A DNA stretch of 64,000 nt from Amycolatopsis sp. MtRt-6 (GTDB lineage Bacteria; Actinomycetota; Actinomycetes; Mycobacteriales; Pseudonocardiaceae): assembly GCF_017308975.1 (NCBI RefSeq), contig NZ_JADWPD010000025.1:1-64000 (forward strand), written 5' to 3'. Under the pieces are notes generated by a model. That model had not been told where the DNA came from. It did not search any database and saw nothing but the letters and a program-made list of their open reading frames with translations. This document shows positions 24,428-33,920 of the stretch, piece by piece. Every line of letters starts with the position of its first letter. The stretch's first letter is position 1. The position numbers and the translations under genes were made by a program.

Positions 24428-24500
24428 TCGGCCCGGGACACCAGCTCGTCGCTCCCCGCCCGGCGCCCGCGCCGGGCGGGCCGAGAGGGAAGGTTCCTCC

Positions 24501-25454
24501 ATGACGGCGATCTCCCCGCCGGACACCCGCGCCGCGCGCGCGGTCCCGAAACCCGTCTCCCGCCGCAAGGTCCACCACGAACGGCGGTCCGCGCGCCGCG
24601 CCGGCTGGGCCATGGCCGCCCCCGCGGTGCTGTTGCTGCTGGCGTTCCTGATCGTCCCGGTGCTCCTCGGATTCGCCCTGTCCTTCACCAACGCCCGGCT
24701 CACTTCACCCGAGCCGACCACCTTCGCCGGCCTCGGCAACTTCGTCCGGGCCTTCACCGACGACCCGGCGTTCCTCCGCTCGCTGGTGAACACGGTCTGC
24801 TTCGCCGCCGTCGTCGTGCCGGTGCAGGCCGGGTTCGGGCTGCTGCTGGCCATCCTGGTGAACCAGAAGATCCGCGGCGCGGTGGCGTTCCGGACCATCT
24901 TCTTCATCCCGGTCGTGACCTCGATCGTCGTGGTCTCGATCCTGTGGAAGTTCATGTACCAGCCGGACGGGCTGATCAACTCCTTCATCGACTCGATCAC
25001 CTTCGGCGCCTGGCAGGGCACCGCGTGGCTGAACGACCCGAGCACCGCGCTGACCGCGATCATCGTGCTGTCGATCTGGCAGGCGGTCGGCTTCCACATG
25101 CTGATCTGGCTGTCCGGCCTGCAGACCATCCCGCAGGAGCTGTACGAAGCGGCACGGATCGACGGTGCCGGCGCCTGGCAGCAGTTCCGCAACGTCACCT
25201 GGCCCTGCCTGCGCCCGACCCGGGTGTTCGTCCTGATCACCATCACCATCGCCGCGCTCGGGCTGTTCGTGCAGATCGACGTGATGACCCAGGGCGGCCC
25301 GGTGGACTCCACCTCGACGCTGGTCTACCACGCCGTCCGGATGGGCTACCGCCAGCAGCAGATCGGCTACGGCTCGGCCCTGTCGCTGGTGTTCTTCGTG
25401 CTGGTGCTCATCGTCGCGCTGGTCCAGCGCTTCCTGACCCGGGACAAGGACTGA
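24501..25454 (+). CDS. ABC sugar permease (MalF/UgpA type)
   Basis: 317 aa with six predicted transmembrane helices (AAPAVLLLLAFLIVPVLLGFA the first). The EAA loop is EAARIDGAGAWQQFRNVTWP near residue 220, the contact site for the importer ATPase. The basic N-terminus is cytosolic. ATG 24501 follows GAAGG. Pairs with the permease at 25458 to form the membrane channel. The gap from the binding-protein gene is unusually long (197 bp) because of the 85-bp repeat. Confidence 0.94.
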   Translation: MTAISPPDTRAARAVPKPVSRRKVHHERRSARRAGWAMAAPAVLLLLAFLIVPVLLGFALSFTNARLTSPEPTTFAGLGNFVRAFTDDPAFLRSLVNTVCFAAVVVPVQAGFGLLLAILVNQKIRGAVAFRTIFFIPVVTSIVVVSILWKFMYQPDGLINSFIDSITFGAWQGTAWLNDPSTALTAIIVLSIWQAVGFHMLIWLSGLQTIPQELYEAARIDGAGAWQQFRNVTWPCLRPTRVFVLITITIAALGLFVQIDVMTQGGPVDSTSTLVYHAVRMGYRQQQIGYGSALSLVFFVLVLIVALVQRFLTRDKD

Positions 25455-25457
25455 GCC

Positions 25458-26363
25458 ATGACCATCCACAAAGGACATGCCGACGAGCGGGTGCTGCGCC
25501 GTCGCCGCCGGGTCTGGACCTACCTGGTCCTGATCGGACTCGCCGTCTTCTTCCTGTTCCCGCTGGTGTTCATGTTCGTCTCCAGCCTGAAGCCCGACGG
25601 CCAGATCCTGTCCGACATCGGCGGGTGGCGGGCGTTCCTGCCGGTGGGGAACATCGGCTTCGGCAACTATGCCGAAGTGTTCGACCGGGTGCCGGTCGGG
25701 CGGTTCCTGCTCAACTCGGTCCTCGTCACGGTCGCGGTCGTGGCCGCGGGGCTGGTGGTGAACTCGATGGCCGGGTTCGCGATCTCCCGGCTGCGCTGGA
25801 CCGGCCGCGGTGTCGTGCTGAGCGTCATCATCGCCACGCTCATCGTGCCGTTCGAGACCATCGCGGTGCCGATGGTCTACTGGGTCTCCCAGCTGCCGAC
25901 CCTGTTGTTCCAGAACGGGCAGCTCGTGTACGACTTCGGCTGGCTGGACACCTACCAGGTGCAGATCATCCCGTTCATCGCCAACGGCTTCTCCGTCTTC
26001 CTGTTCACGCAGTACTTCTCGACCATCCCCACGGCACTCGACGAGGCGGCCCGGATCGACGGCGCCGGCTGGTTCACCATCTACCGCCGGATCGCCGTGC
26101 CGCTGTCGGGCCCGGCGTTCGCCACGGTCGCGATCCTGACGTTCCTGCCTGCCTGGAACCAGTACCTGTGGCCGAGCATGGTCGTCCAGGACGAGAAGCT
26201 GCGGCCGGTCATGGTCGGCCTGCAGTACTTCTTCCAGGACACCACCGCCTGGGGTGAGGTCATGGCCTACACGTCGATGATCACCCTCCCCGTGCTCGTG
26301 GTGTTCCTCGCCTTCCAGCGCGCGTTCGTCAGCAGCGTCGCGGCCAGCGGTGTCAAGGAATAA
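25458..26363 (+). CDS. ABC sugar permease (MalG/UgpE type)
   Basis: 301 aa, six transmembrane helices. The first segment is TYLVLIGLAVFFLFPLVFMFV. The EAA loop is DEAARIDGAGWFTIYRRIAVP near residue 200. Starts 3 bp after the stop of the first permease, so translationally coupled. Second half of the fructo-oligosaccharide importer. Confidence 0.94.
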   Translation: MTIHKGHADERVLRRRRRVWTYLVLIGLAVFFLFPLVFMFVSSLKPDGQILSDIGGWRAFLPVGNIGFGNYAEVFDRVPVGRFLLNSVLVTVAVVAAGLVVNSMAGFAISRLRWTGRGVVLSVIIATLIVPFETIAVPMVYWVSQLPTLLFQNGQLVYDFGWLDTYQVQIIPFIANGFSVFLFTQYFSTIPTALDEAARIDGAGWFTIYRRIAVPLSGPAFATVAILTFLPAWNQYLWPSMVVQDEKLRPVMVGLQYFFQDTTAWGEVMAYTSMITLPVLVVFLAFQRAFVSSVAASGVKE

Positions 26364-26382
26364 CCCTCTTCGAAAGGCTCCC

Positions 26383-27336
26383 ATGTTCTCGCTGCCCGAC
26401 TCCTGGGTCTGGGACTTCTGGTTCGCCGACGACGGCGACCGCTACCACCTGTTCTTCCTCTACGCCTCCCGCGCCCTGCACGACCCCGAAGCACGCCACT
26501 ACCGCGCTTCGATCGGCCACGCCGTCTCGGCCGACCTGGTGCGCTGGACCCGGATCGAGGACGCGCTGGTCCGCGCGGACGCGCCTGCGTTCGACGACCT
26601 GGCGACCTGGACCGGCTCGGTCGTGCGGCACCCGGACGGGACGTGGTTCCTGTTCTACACCGGCGCGACCCGCGCCCCCGGCGGCAAGAACGTCCAGCGG
26701 ATCGGCTACGCCACCTCGCCGGATCTCGTGACCTGGCACCGGGCTCCGGAAAACCCGGTCCTGGCCGCCGATCCCCGCTGGTACGAAACCCTGGACGACG
26801 GCTGGCACGACGAGGCGTTCCGCGACCCGTGGGTGTTCGCCGACCCCGGCGGCGACGGCTGGCACATGCTCGTCACCGCGCGTGCCGCGACCGGCGAGGC
26901 GTTCGAACGCGGCGTCGTCGGTCACGCCGTCTCCGCGGACCTGCGGCACTGGCAGCTGCGCCCGCCGCTGACCGCGCCCGGCCCGCGCGGGTTCGGCCAG
27001 CTGGAGGTCCCGCAGGTCGAGGTGGTGGACGGCCGCCCGGTCCTGCTGTTCTCCTGCCTGGCCGAACACGCCTCGGCGGATCGTCAAGCCACCGGCACGA
27101 CCGGCGGGATCTGGGCTGCGCCCGCCGGTGGCCCGCTCGGGCCGTTCGACATCGCGGCCGCCGAACCCGTCACCGACGACCGCCTCTACAGCGGGCGGCT
27201 GATCCGCCGCCGGTCCGACGGCCGGTGGGTGCTGCTCGCGTTCCACCACCGCGGCGAATCCGGCTTCGCCGGCACCATCAGCGATCCCATGCCGGTGGCG
27301 TGGGACGGCAAACGCCTCGCCCTGCTCGATTCCTGA
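26383..27336 (+). CDS. GH32/GH68-like glycosidase, cytosolic
   Basis: 317 aa, a single five-bladed beta-propeller with no signal peptide. Candidate catalytic acids: Asp11 in VWDFWFAD (nucleophile position), Asp148 in FRDPWVF (the RDP stabiliser) and Glu208 in QLEVPQVEV (acid/base). This set is characteristic of the GH32/68/43 clan. ATG 26383 follows GAAAGG. Lacking the C-terminal beta-sandwich of full GH32 enzymes, it is shorter than typical levanases. Probably splits imported fructo-oligosaccharides. Confidence 0.88.
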   Translation: MFSLPDSWVWDFWFADDGDRYHLFFLYASRALHDPEARHYRASIGHAVSADLVRWTRIEDALVRADAPAFDDLATWTGSVVRHPDGTWFLFYTGATRAPGGKNVQRIGYATSPDLVTWHRAPENPVLAADPRWYETLDDGWHDEAFRDPWVFADPGGDGWHMLVTARAATGEAFERGVVGHAVSADLRHWQLRPPLTAPGPRGFGQLEVPQVEVVDGRPVLLFSCLAEHASADRQATGTTGGIWAAPAGGPLGPFDIAAAEPVTDDRLYSGRLIRRRSDGRWVLLAFHHRGESGFAGTISDPMPVAWDGKRLALLDS

Positions 27337-27352
27337 ATTCCCGGAGGTCCCC

Positions 27353-29314
27353 ATGCGCTCAACGACGAGCCGCCTTCGCCTGCTGTCCGCCGTCGCCCTC
27401 GTGGCGGCGACGGCGGTGGCGGGCCTGACCGACGCACCGCCCGCCGCCGCGGCGGGCACCTACCGCGCGCAGTACCACTTCACGGTGCCCGACCACTGGA
27501 TGAACGACCCCCAGCGGCCGGTGTACGTGAACGGCAAGCTCCACTACTACTACCTCTACAACGCCGACTACCCGACCGAGGTCGGCACGGCCTGGCGGCT
27601 GGCGACGTCCACGGACGGCGTCGCCTTCGCCGACCAGGGCATCGCCGCGCCGAAGAAGACCAACGCGAACCACGACCTGTGGTCCGGCTCCGCGGTCGTC
27701 GACACGGCGAACACGGCCGGCTTCGGCGCCGGCGCGGTGGTCCAGCTGGTCACGCAGATGGACCACCCGGTCAACGGTTCCGGGCCGCAGGCGCAGTTCC
27801 TGTGGTATTCGATCGACGGCGGCCGGACGTTCCGGCCCCACGGCGACACCCCGGTGATCCCGAACGGCGGCCGCCGCGACTTCCGCGACCCCAAGGTGAT
27901 CTGGGACGCCGCGCGCGGCCGGTGGGTCGCGGCGATCACCGAAGGCGACCGGATCGGGTTCTTCACCTCACCGGACCTGAAGACCTGGACGTGGCAGTCG
28001 GACTTCGTCAGCACCTACGGCGTCCTCGAATGCCCGGACCTGTTCCCGATCCGCGCCGACGACGGCACCACGCACTGGGTGCTGGGCGTCAGCGCCGGCG
28101 GGATCCCGGGTACCTACGCGTACTGGACCGGTGCGTTCGACGGCGCGGCGTTCACCGCCGACGCGGCCACGCCCCAGTGGCTCGACCACGGCTTCGACTG
28201 GTACGCCGGAGTCACCTGGGAGGACCCGGCCGCGCCGGCGGACCGGCGATTCGGCCTGGCCTGGATGAACAACTGGGCCTACGCGGACACCACCCCGACC
28301 TGGGCGTCGGACGGCTTCAACGGCACCGACTCGATCGTCCGCCAGATCACGCTGAAGCACTACCCGGACGGCTACGCCCTGGCCTCGCAGCCGACACCCG
28401 CGCTGGCTTCCCACGCCCGCTCGGTGACCAACCTCGGCACCATCCAGGTCAACGGCGGCCTGGTGCCGCTGGCCTACCACGGAACGGCCTACCAGCTCGA
28501 CACCGACGTCAGCTGGACCCAGCTGGAGAACATCGGGCTGCAGCTGCGGGTGTCGGCCGACGGGACCCGGCACGCGGACACCGGGATCTACCGCGACTAC
28601 AGCTACCTCAACCGGCGGCAGACCGGCCGACCCGACACCACCGGCACGCGCGGGGAGAGCCACGCACCGTGGGACCCGGCGAAGAAGAGCGCGCACCTGC
28701 GGATCCTGGTCGACCGGACGACGATCGAGGTGTTCGTCGACGACGGCCGGTACGTGCACTCCAGCGAGGTGTTCGCCGACCCCGCCGACACCGGCATCAA
28801 CCTCTACACCACCGGCGGCAGCGCCACTTTCGCCAACACGACGATCACCGAGTTCCCGGACCTGTCCCAGCGCCCGGCGCACGTCGTGTCCGGGTTCGAA
28901 GGCAGCGCCTACGACCCCGGCTGGACCACGACCGGCAGCTTCACCGGCACCGGCCCGTCGTTCGAGTACCTGCCCGGCATGGTCGGCAACGCGGTCCTGG
29001 ACACCTTCGCCGGCGGCGGCGACCCGGGTACCGGCACGATCACGTCACCGCCGTTCACGCTCGACCGCGACCACCTGCACTTCCTCCTCGCCGGCGGCAA
29101 CCACCCGGCGGGCTCGCCCGGCCAGACCACGATCGACCTGCTGGTGAACGGCCAGGTCGTGCGCACGGCGACCGGTGACGACACCGGCGTCCTCAAACCG
29201 GTCGACTGGGACGTCAGCGCGCTGCACGGGCAGAGCGCCCAGGTGCGGGTGGTCGACCAGGCGACCGGCGCGTGGGGGCACCTGATGGTCGACCAGCTGC
29301 TGCTGAGCGACTGA
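27353..29314 (+). CDS. Secreted GH32 fructanase (levanase/inulinase type)
   Basis: 653 aa. Signal peptide residues 1-~34 (LLSAVALVAATAVAG...AAAA). Catalytic acids: Asp52 in HWMNDPQRP (nucleophile), RDP at 178-180, Glu226 in ECPDL (acid/base). The propeller runs to ~370 and the GH32 beta-sandwich to ~500. A further ~145-residue C-terminal domain (from VVSGFEGS on) resembles a carbohydrate-binding/jelly-roll module (DWDVSALHGQSAQVRVVD). ATG 27353 follows GGAGG. It digests extracellular fructan for the importer encoded upstream. A strong terminator follows. Confidence 0.94.
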   Translation: MRSTTSRLRLLSAVALVAATAVAGLTDAPPAAAAGTYRAQYHFTVPDHWMNDPQRPVYVNGKLHYYYLYNADYPTEVGTAWRLATSTDGVAFADQGIAAPKKTNANHDLWSGSAVVDTANTAGFGAGAVVQLVTQMDHPVNGSGPQAQFLWYSIDGGRTFRPHGDTPVIPNGGRRDFRDPKVIWDAARGRWVAAITEGDRIGFFTSPDLKTWTWQSDFVSTYGVLECPDLFPIRADDGTTHWVLGVSAGGIPGTYAYWTGAFDGAAFTADAATPQWLDHGFDWYAGVTWEDPAAPADRRFGLAWMNNWAYADTTPTWASDGFNGTDSIVRQITLKHYPDGYALASQPTPALASHARSVTNLGTIQVNGGLVPLAYHGTAYQLDTDVSWTQLENIGLQLRVSADGTRHADTGIYRDYSYLNRRQTGRPDTTGTRGESHAPWDPAKKSAHLRILVDRTTIEVFVDDGRYVHSSEVFADPADTGINLYTTGGSATFANTTITEFPDLSQRPAHVVSGFEGSAYDPGWTTTGSFTGTGPSFEYLPGMVGNAVLDTFAGGGDPGTGTITSPPFTLDRDHLHFLLAGGNHPAGSPGQTTIDLLVNGQVVRTATGDDTGVLKPVDWDVSALHGQSAQVRVVDQATGAWGHLMVDQLLLSD

Positions 29315-29316
29315 GC

Positions 29317-29357
29317 GACCCGGCCGGGGAGGACAGGCCGTCCTCCCCGGCCGGGTC
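29317..29357. terminator. 18-bp hairpin ending the fructan operon
   Basis: A perfect 18-bp stem (29317-29334 with 29340-29357), 5-nt loop. The right arm overlaps the stop codon of the minus-strand adenylation gene (29356), so one hairpin serves both convergent transcripts. Confidence 0.9.
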
Positions 29358-32349
29358 AGGCCGTCGTCATCGCCGCTTCCCGGGCCGTCTCCGCCACGCT
29401 CTTCAGGGTCGGCTCGTGCACCAGCCTGCCCAGGCACGCGTTGAACGCCTCGCTGCCGGACTCGCCCACGACCGTGCGCGTCACCGCCGCCACCATGGCC
29501 AGGAACAGCAGGGAGTTGCCGCCCAGCTCGTGGAAGTCCGCGTCCGCCGCGATGTGGTCGGGGCTGACGTCGAGCAGCTCCGCCCAGATCGCCGCCACCC
29601 GCTCGGTCACCTCGTCGCGGTTCTCCTCCGCGACCGGCCCGGCGCCGGCCGGGAACGGGTCCGGCAGGGCCCGGACGTCGACCTTGCCGTTCACCGTCCG
29701 CGGGATGTCCGTGACGAACACCGTGGCCGCCGGGATCAGGTACTTCGGCAGCAGGCCCGCCAGGTGCCGGTGCAGCTCGTCCGTGGTCACCTCGTGCCGC
29801 GCCACCACGTACGCGCACAACGCTTTCTGCTCACCGGTGCCGCGGGGCACCACCACCGCGCGGGCCACCGCCGGGTGGCCTTCGAGCGTGCGGACGATCT
29901 CCGCGGGCTCGACCCGGTGGCCGAGTACCTTGACCTGGTCGTCCGTGCGGGCGAGGAACTCCAGCTCGCCGGTCGGGAGGAGCCGTGCCAGGTCGCCGCT
30001 GCGGTAGACGCGGGTGCCGTCGGCCAGCCGGACGAACTTCTCCCGGGTGATGTCCGGGCGGCCGAGGTAGCCGCGGGCCACCTGCGCGCCCCCGATGCAG
30101 ACCTCGCCGGTCGTGCCCGCGGGGGCGAACCGGCCGTGGGCGTCGAGCAGGAACACCGTGCTGTTGTCCGTCGGCACCCCGATCGGGACGGAACCCCGGG
30201 TGTCGGTGGCGGCGTCGAACGGGTGCAGGGTCATCACGATCGTCGTCTCGGTCGGACCGTAGGAGTTGACGATCGCGCAGTCCGGGCCGAACACCTCCTG
30301 CGCCTCCCGCGCCACCGACGTGGTCAGCAGCTCGCCCATGGTGACGACCTTCCGGAACCCCGTGGGGCGCAGGCCGAGGTGGTTGATCAGGGCGAGGTGC
30401 GACGGCGTCAGCGAGAGCATGGTGGCGCCGGACGTGGTGAGCAGCTCGTGCAGCAGCGCGGGGGTGATCTCGCCCGGGCGGACGACGATCGCGCCGCCCG
30501 CCATCAGCGGCGGGAGCAGGGTGTTCACCGAGACGTCGAAGGCGATCGAGGCGAGCAGCGGCAGCCGCGTCCGGTGGTCGAGCTCGAACTCGCGCACCGC
30601 CCACGCGACGTAGTGGCGCAGGCAGCCGTGGGTGATCTCGACGCCCTTGGGCTTGCCGGTGGAGCCGGACGTGTAGATCACGTAGGCCAGCCGGTCGTCG
30701 GGGATGACGAGCTCCGGCACCGCCGGCTCGCCGGCGAAGTCCAGGTCCTCGATGACGAGCTTGACGCAGTCCGGCGGCAGGCAGTCCCGCGCCCGGCACG
30801 GGCGCTCGACCAGGCAGATCGGGGCTCCGGAGTCGGCGAGCAGGCCGGCGATCCGCGCGTCCGGGTTGACCGGGTCCAGCGGCAGGTACGCGGCGCCGGC
30901 CCGGAGCACGCCCCAGATCGCCACCACCGCCGCGACCGAGCGGTCGCTCAGCAGGCCGACGAGGGTCTCCGGGCCGGCGCCGAGCTCCCGCAGGGCCGCG
31001 GCGACGACACCGCTGCGGTGGGCCAGCTCGGCGTAGGTCAGCTTCTCGTCCGGCGCGTCCAGGGCGAGAGCGTCCGGCGTTTCCGCGGCCTGGCGCAGGA
31101 ACCGGCGCACGATGTCGTCCGATGTGGACGGTTCGACGGCGGTGTCGTTCGCCGCCCAGTGCCGGTCCGCGGCGGGGGAGAGCTCTTCGGCGATCCGGTC
31201 GAGCAGCGCCTCGATCCGCCCGGCCGTCTCGGCGCCCTCCCACCAGGTCAGTGTGATCTCGGTCCGGCCGCCGACCTCGACGACGTTCAGCTCGGGGGCG
31301 CCGCCGGGGCAGGGCCGGGCCAGCGGGTAGAGGCTGTGCGCGGTGAACCCGGGAGTGTGCAGCAGGGCCGGGTCGACCCGGCCGACGTGCGCGAGGACGG
31401 CGTCGGACGGGTAGGCGTCGCGTTCCCGGGAGCGCCGGTCGATGGTGGTCATCGCCTCGGCGACCTGGCTCAGCGGCATGTCCAGCAGGCCCGTCGGCGG
31501 GGCCTTGCGCACCGCGGCGCCGCCGGCGAGCTCGCGCAGCAGCCGCTCGTGCACGCTGCCGGCGTCCTCCCCGGGTTCGACCCGCAGGTAGAAGCCCGAG
31601 GAGAAGTTCGCCGTGCTGCGCACCCCCGGCCGGTGGTGGCGCAGGTCGACCGGGATGTAGAAGATCGACGGGGCGTCTTCGCGGGTCAGCAGCGTGGCCA
31701 GCTTCGCCACCAGCGCCGGGTGGCTGCCCTGGATGCTGCGCCGGCCGGCGACGAACCGGGTGTGGTCGGTCGGCTCGCAGCCGGGGAGCACCGGCGGCTG
31801 CGTGTAGCCGGGCGTGACCAGTTCCTCGGCCTCGGGCAGGTCCGCGAAGACGTCCCGGTCGCTGACCGGGTCCGGCGCCCCCAGCGGCACCTCGCCGCGC
31901 AGCGCCCGGAACACGTCGAGCGCCCAGGTGAGCGCGCCCTTGGCGTCCATCACGGCGTGGTCGGCCCGGAACGCCACCGAGATCGGGTCGCCCTCGACGA
32001 GGACGACCTCGCACCGCGGCTCGCCGGTGATCGGCGCCTGCAGTTCGGGCACCGCGAGGACGCCGGCGGCACCGAGCCCCCGGCCGTCCACGACACGGAC
32101 CCGGGGGGTGACGCCGCTGTCGGCCCAGGACCGGCCGTCGGGGACGAGCCGGCTGCCCGGGCAGGCCGCGGAGGCCACGGCGACGGCTTCGCGCAGCTCC
32201 TCGGCATCGAGGGTGCCGGTGCCTTCGACGACGATCTGCAGCGTGGCGGCGAGCTCGGCCGGGTGGCCGAGGAAGAACCACTCGCTGGGGGCGATCGGAC
32301 GGCGGAAGCCGGTGGCCGGAACGGGTTCGGTCAGGGTGTGCTGGGACAT
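29356..32349 (-). CDS. Acyltransferase/condensation-like - adenylation - PCP protein (NRPS-like)
   Basis: 997 aa. Residues 1-~400 are a condensation/acyltransferase-like domain whose catalytic motif reads DHAVMDAKG (His131, Asp135), i.e. HxxxD rather than the HHxxxDG of peptide-forming C domains. Residues ~410-890 are an adenylation domain: YTSGSTGKPKG near 560, FDVSVN (substrate-pocket Asp conserved, so an alpha-amino acid is possible) and NSYGPTETT. Residues ~910-985 are a carrier with ELGGNSLLFL (Ser946). ATG 32349 was chosen as the family-like start after GGAGC. A loaded carrier could hand an aminoacyl group to, or receive an acyl group from, the PKS product. It lies 71 bp downstream of the StrR-like gene, same direction. 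Confidence 0.9.
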   Translation of the reverse strand: MSQHTLTEPVPATGFRRPIAPSEWFFLGHPAELAATLQIVVEGTGTLDAEELREAVAVASAACPGSRLVPDGRSWADSGVTPRVRVVDGRGLGAAGVLAVPELQAPITGEPRCEVVLVEGDPISVAFRADHAVMDAKGALTWALDVFRALRGEVPLGAPDPVSDRDVFADLPEAEELVTPGYTQPPVLPGCEPTDHTRFVAGRRSIQGSHPALVAKLATLLTREDAPSIFYIPVDLRHHRPGVRSTANFSSGFYLRVEPGEDAGSVHERLLRELAGGAAVRKAPPTGLLDMPLSQVAEAMTTIDRRSRERDAYPSDAVLAHVGRVDPALLHTPGFTAHSLYPLARPCPGGAPELNVVEVGGRTEITLTWWEGAETAGRIEALLDRIAEELSPAADRHWAANDTAVEPSTSDDIVRRFLRQAAETPDALALDAPDEKLTYAELAHRSGVVAAALRELGAGPETLVGLLSDRSVAAVVAIWGVLRAGAAYLPLDPVNPDARIAGLLADSGAPICLVERPCRARDCLPPDCVKLVIEDLDFAGEPAVPELVIPDDRLAYVIYTSGSTGKPKGVEITHGCLRHYVAWAVREFELDHRTRLPLLASIAFDVSVNTLLPPLMAGGAIVVRPGEITPALLHELLTTSGATMLSLTPSHLALINHLGLRPTGFRKVVTMGELLTTSVAREAQEVFGPDCAIVNSYGPTETTIVMTLHPFDAATDTRGSVPIGVPTDNSTVFLLDAHGRFAPAGTTGEVCIGGAQVARGYLGRPDITREKFVRLADGTRVYRSGDLARLLPTGELEFLARTDDQVKVLGHRVEPAEIVRTLEGHPAVARAVVVPRGTGEQKALCAYVVARHEVTTDELHRHLAGLLPKYLIPAATVFVTDIPRTVNGKVDVRALPDPFPAGAGPVAEENRDEVTERVAAIWAELLDVSPDHIAADADFHELGGNSLLFLAMVAAVTRTVVGESGSEAFNACLGRLVHEPTLKSVAETAREAAMTTA

Positions 32350-32420
32350 CGTCGGCCTGCTCCTCAAGCTGGAACGGGTAGGGCGGCGAGACCGGGCCTC
32401 GCCGGTGGGGCTGACGAGGG

Positions 32421-33434
32421 TCAGCCGAGCTGCTGGGCGAAGGCCAGCCACATTTCGGCGTACTGCCGGGCCAGCCCGTGGACCACCTCGACGCAGTGCG
32501 GGGGCACGCAGGTGGCCAGTTTGGACAGATCCGGCTGCTCGCAGGCGTTGCGGTGCAACAGCCGCAGCAGCTGCCGTCCGTCCTCTTTGGTCCGCAGCGA
32601 CGGGTCGCGGAGCAGGTTCCCGACCAGCTTGCCGACGTCGAGCGGGGCCGGTTCGGCGGCCGGAACGGGGTCCGGCGCCGGTGCCCGGCAGGGTGCCGGT
32701 GCCGGGGCCGGCACCGGGTCGCCCGCCACGGGGACGCCGGAGGCGAGGCGCTTGCGCACGTCGCTGACCGTCGCCGGGGAGACACCCGCGCGGCGGCCGA
32801 TCTCCCGCAGTGACGCGCCGGGGTTCTCGGCGATCAGCCGGGCGGCGCGGTGCCGGCCCGCGGCCTTGTCCAGCGGGTGGATCTTGCCGTCGCGGCCGAT
32901 CCGGGCCGTGGGCTGCGCGGTCGACGGCCCGAGGGTGCGGCGGACGATCGCCACGGTCTTGGCGCTCAGCCCGGAGATGTCGGCGATCGCCCGGTCGGAC
33001 AGGTGCGGGTGGGACGTGACGATGCGCGCGGCGGCCCGGCGCCGGTCCTCCTGGGACAGGGGCAGGCCGTGGGTGACGTTCGCCTGGACCGCGCGGAGGA
33101 ACGCCTCCTCCGCGGGCCCGTCGAAGTACTCGGCTTCGATCGTGGTCAGGCCGGCCGCGGCCGCGGCCAGCAGCCGGTGCGTGCCGTCGATCACCCGCAG
33201 GGTCCGGCGGTCGACGAGGATCGGCGGGAGCGGGCCCTCGATGGCCGTCAACCGCGCGACGTGTTCGGTGTCGGCTCCGCTGCCCCGCGGCGAATCGGCG
33301 GGCCGGAGCGCACTCAACGGGAGGCGGACGGTGGCACCGGGCCGGCGGTGGCCGGGGTGTTCCGGAGCCGTCCGGAGGGCTGTCACTTCGCCCGGTTCGA
33401 TAGTCCAGGCACCTTGCGCTGTCACGTTGCTCAT
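32421..33434 (-). CDS. StrR-like cluster activator (ParB-domain + HTH)
   Basis: 337 aa. A ParB/Srx-type domain (LPPILVDRRTLRVIDGTHRLLAAAAAG) is followed by an HTH (RAIADISGLSAKTVAIVRRTL), a second HTH-like segment (LREIGRRAGVSPATVSDVRKRL), a Pro/Ala linker and a C-terminal helical region. This is the layout of StrR, NovG and the Amycolatopsis glycopeptide regulators, which activate cluster genes at GTTC...GAAC boxes. The ATG at 33434 has its SD immediately adjacent (spacing too short); the in-frame GTG at 33425 sits ~9 nt after GGGGAG and may be the true start. Candidate target boxes lie at 35779, 37000 and 39820. Confidence 0.9.
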   Translation of the reverse strand: MSNVTAQGAWTIEPGEVTALRTAPEHPGHRRPGATVRLPLSALRPADSPRGSGADTEHVARLTAIEGPLPPILVDRRTLRVIDGTHRLLAAAAAGLTTIEAEYFDGPAEEAFLRAVQANVTHGLPLSQEDRRRAAARIVTSHPHLSDRAIADISGLSAKTVAIVRRTLGPSTAQPTARIGRDGKIHPLDKAAGRHRAARLIAENPGASLREIGRRAGVSPATVSDVRKRLASGVPVAGDPVPAPAPAPCRAPAPDPVPAAEPAPLDVGKLVGNLLRDPSLRTKEDGRQLLRLLHRNACEQPDLSKLATCVPPHCVEVVHGLARQYAEMWLAFAQQLG

Positions 33435-33920
33435 CTCCCCAGATGTAGAGCGGTGGTGAAAACCGGCGCGGCGATCCGGGACAGGAAACCCGCGCGCGGC
33501 CGAACGAAAAATTAACGGGATGCGGCGAGCGGGCGGCCTGAGGTGGCTCGCGGCTCGCGCCGGCACCCGGCCGCAGCCGATGCGTTGCGGGCCAACGACA
33601 ACAGCACCCGTGCCTGACTACCGCACGGGTGCTGCTGCCGTCCGGGCAGGACGGTGGCCAGTGGAGAGATTCTCTGCCGAATTACCCTCAAACACTCTTC
33701 TCCGCGCTTGGCCATGAAGATCCCCAGGGTTTGCTGTCCGCATCCGCGGAATTGCTTAGCTCTGCTTACAGCATCCCCAGTTCACTCGATCGTGTCAAGG
33801 CTTGGCCAGGTAAAACGATGGGGTGTTACTCACTAAACGGTATGTCCGTTTCAAAATTCTTGTCAAGCCGGAGTGCTGCTCGCGGACGGTCGGTGGAATT
33901 GCCGGAAAAGTAAATGTTTT
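33435..33920. other. 486-bp upstream region of the StrR-like gene
   Basis: I see no gene. It is noticeably lower in GC than its surroundings from about 33640 to 33910 (AAACACTC, TTACAGC, AATTCTTG), fitting a complex promoter. It contains the terminator of the response-regulator gene at 33602-33634. Confidence 0.6.
33602..33634 (-). terminator. Hairpin downstream of the two-component genes
   Basis: A 12-bp perfect stem (CAGCACCCGTGC at 33602-33613, complement at 33623-33634) with a 9-nt loop. It lies ~290 bp past the response-regulator stop (33921) and ~170 bp upstream of the StrR-like start, insulating one from the other. Confidence 0.6.

Noticed and set aside
24275..26384. Minus-strand frames across the permease genes
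   Set aside because: Shadows: the plus strand encodes clear ABC permeases with EAA loops and transmembrane helices.
29272..33459. Very long open frame (1395 codons) on the plus strand
   Set aside because: It is the antisense shadow of the adenylation and StrR-like genes: composition is Arg/Gly/Pro-repetitive, there is no ribosome site, and no recognisable domain, while the minus strand carries clear family motifs.
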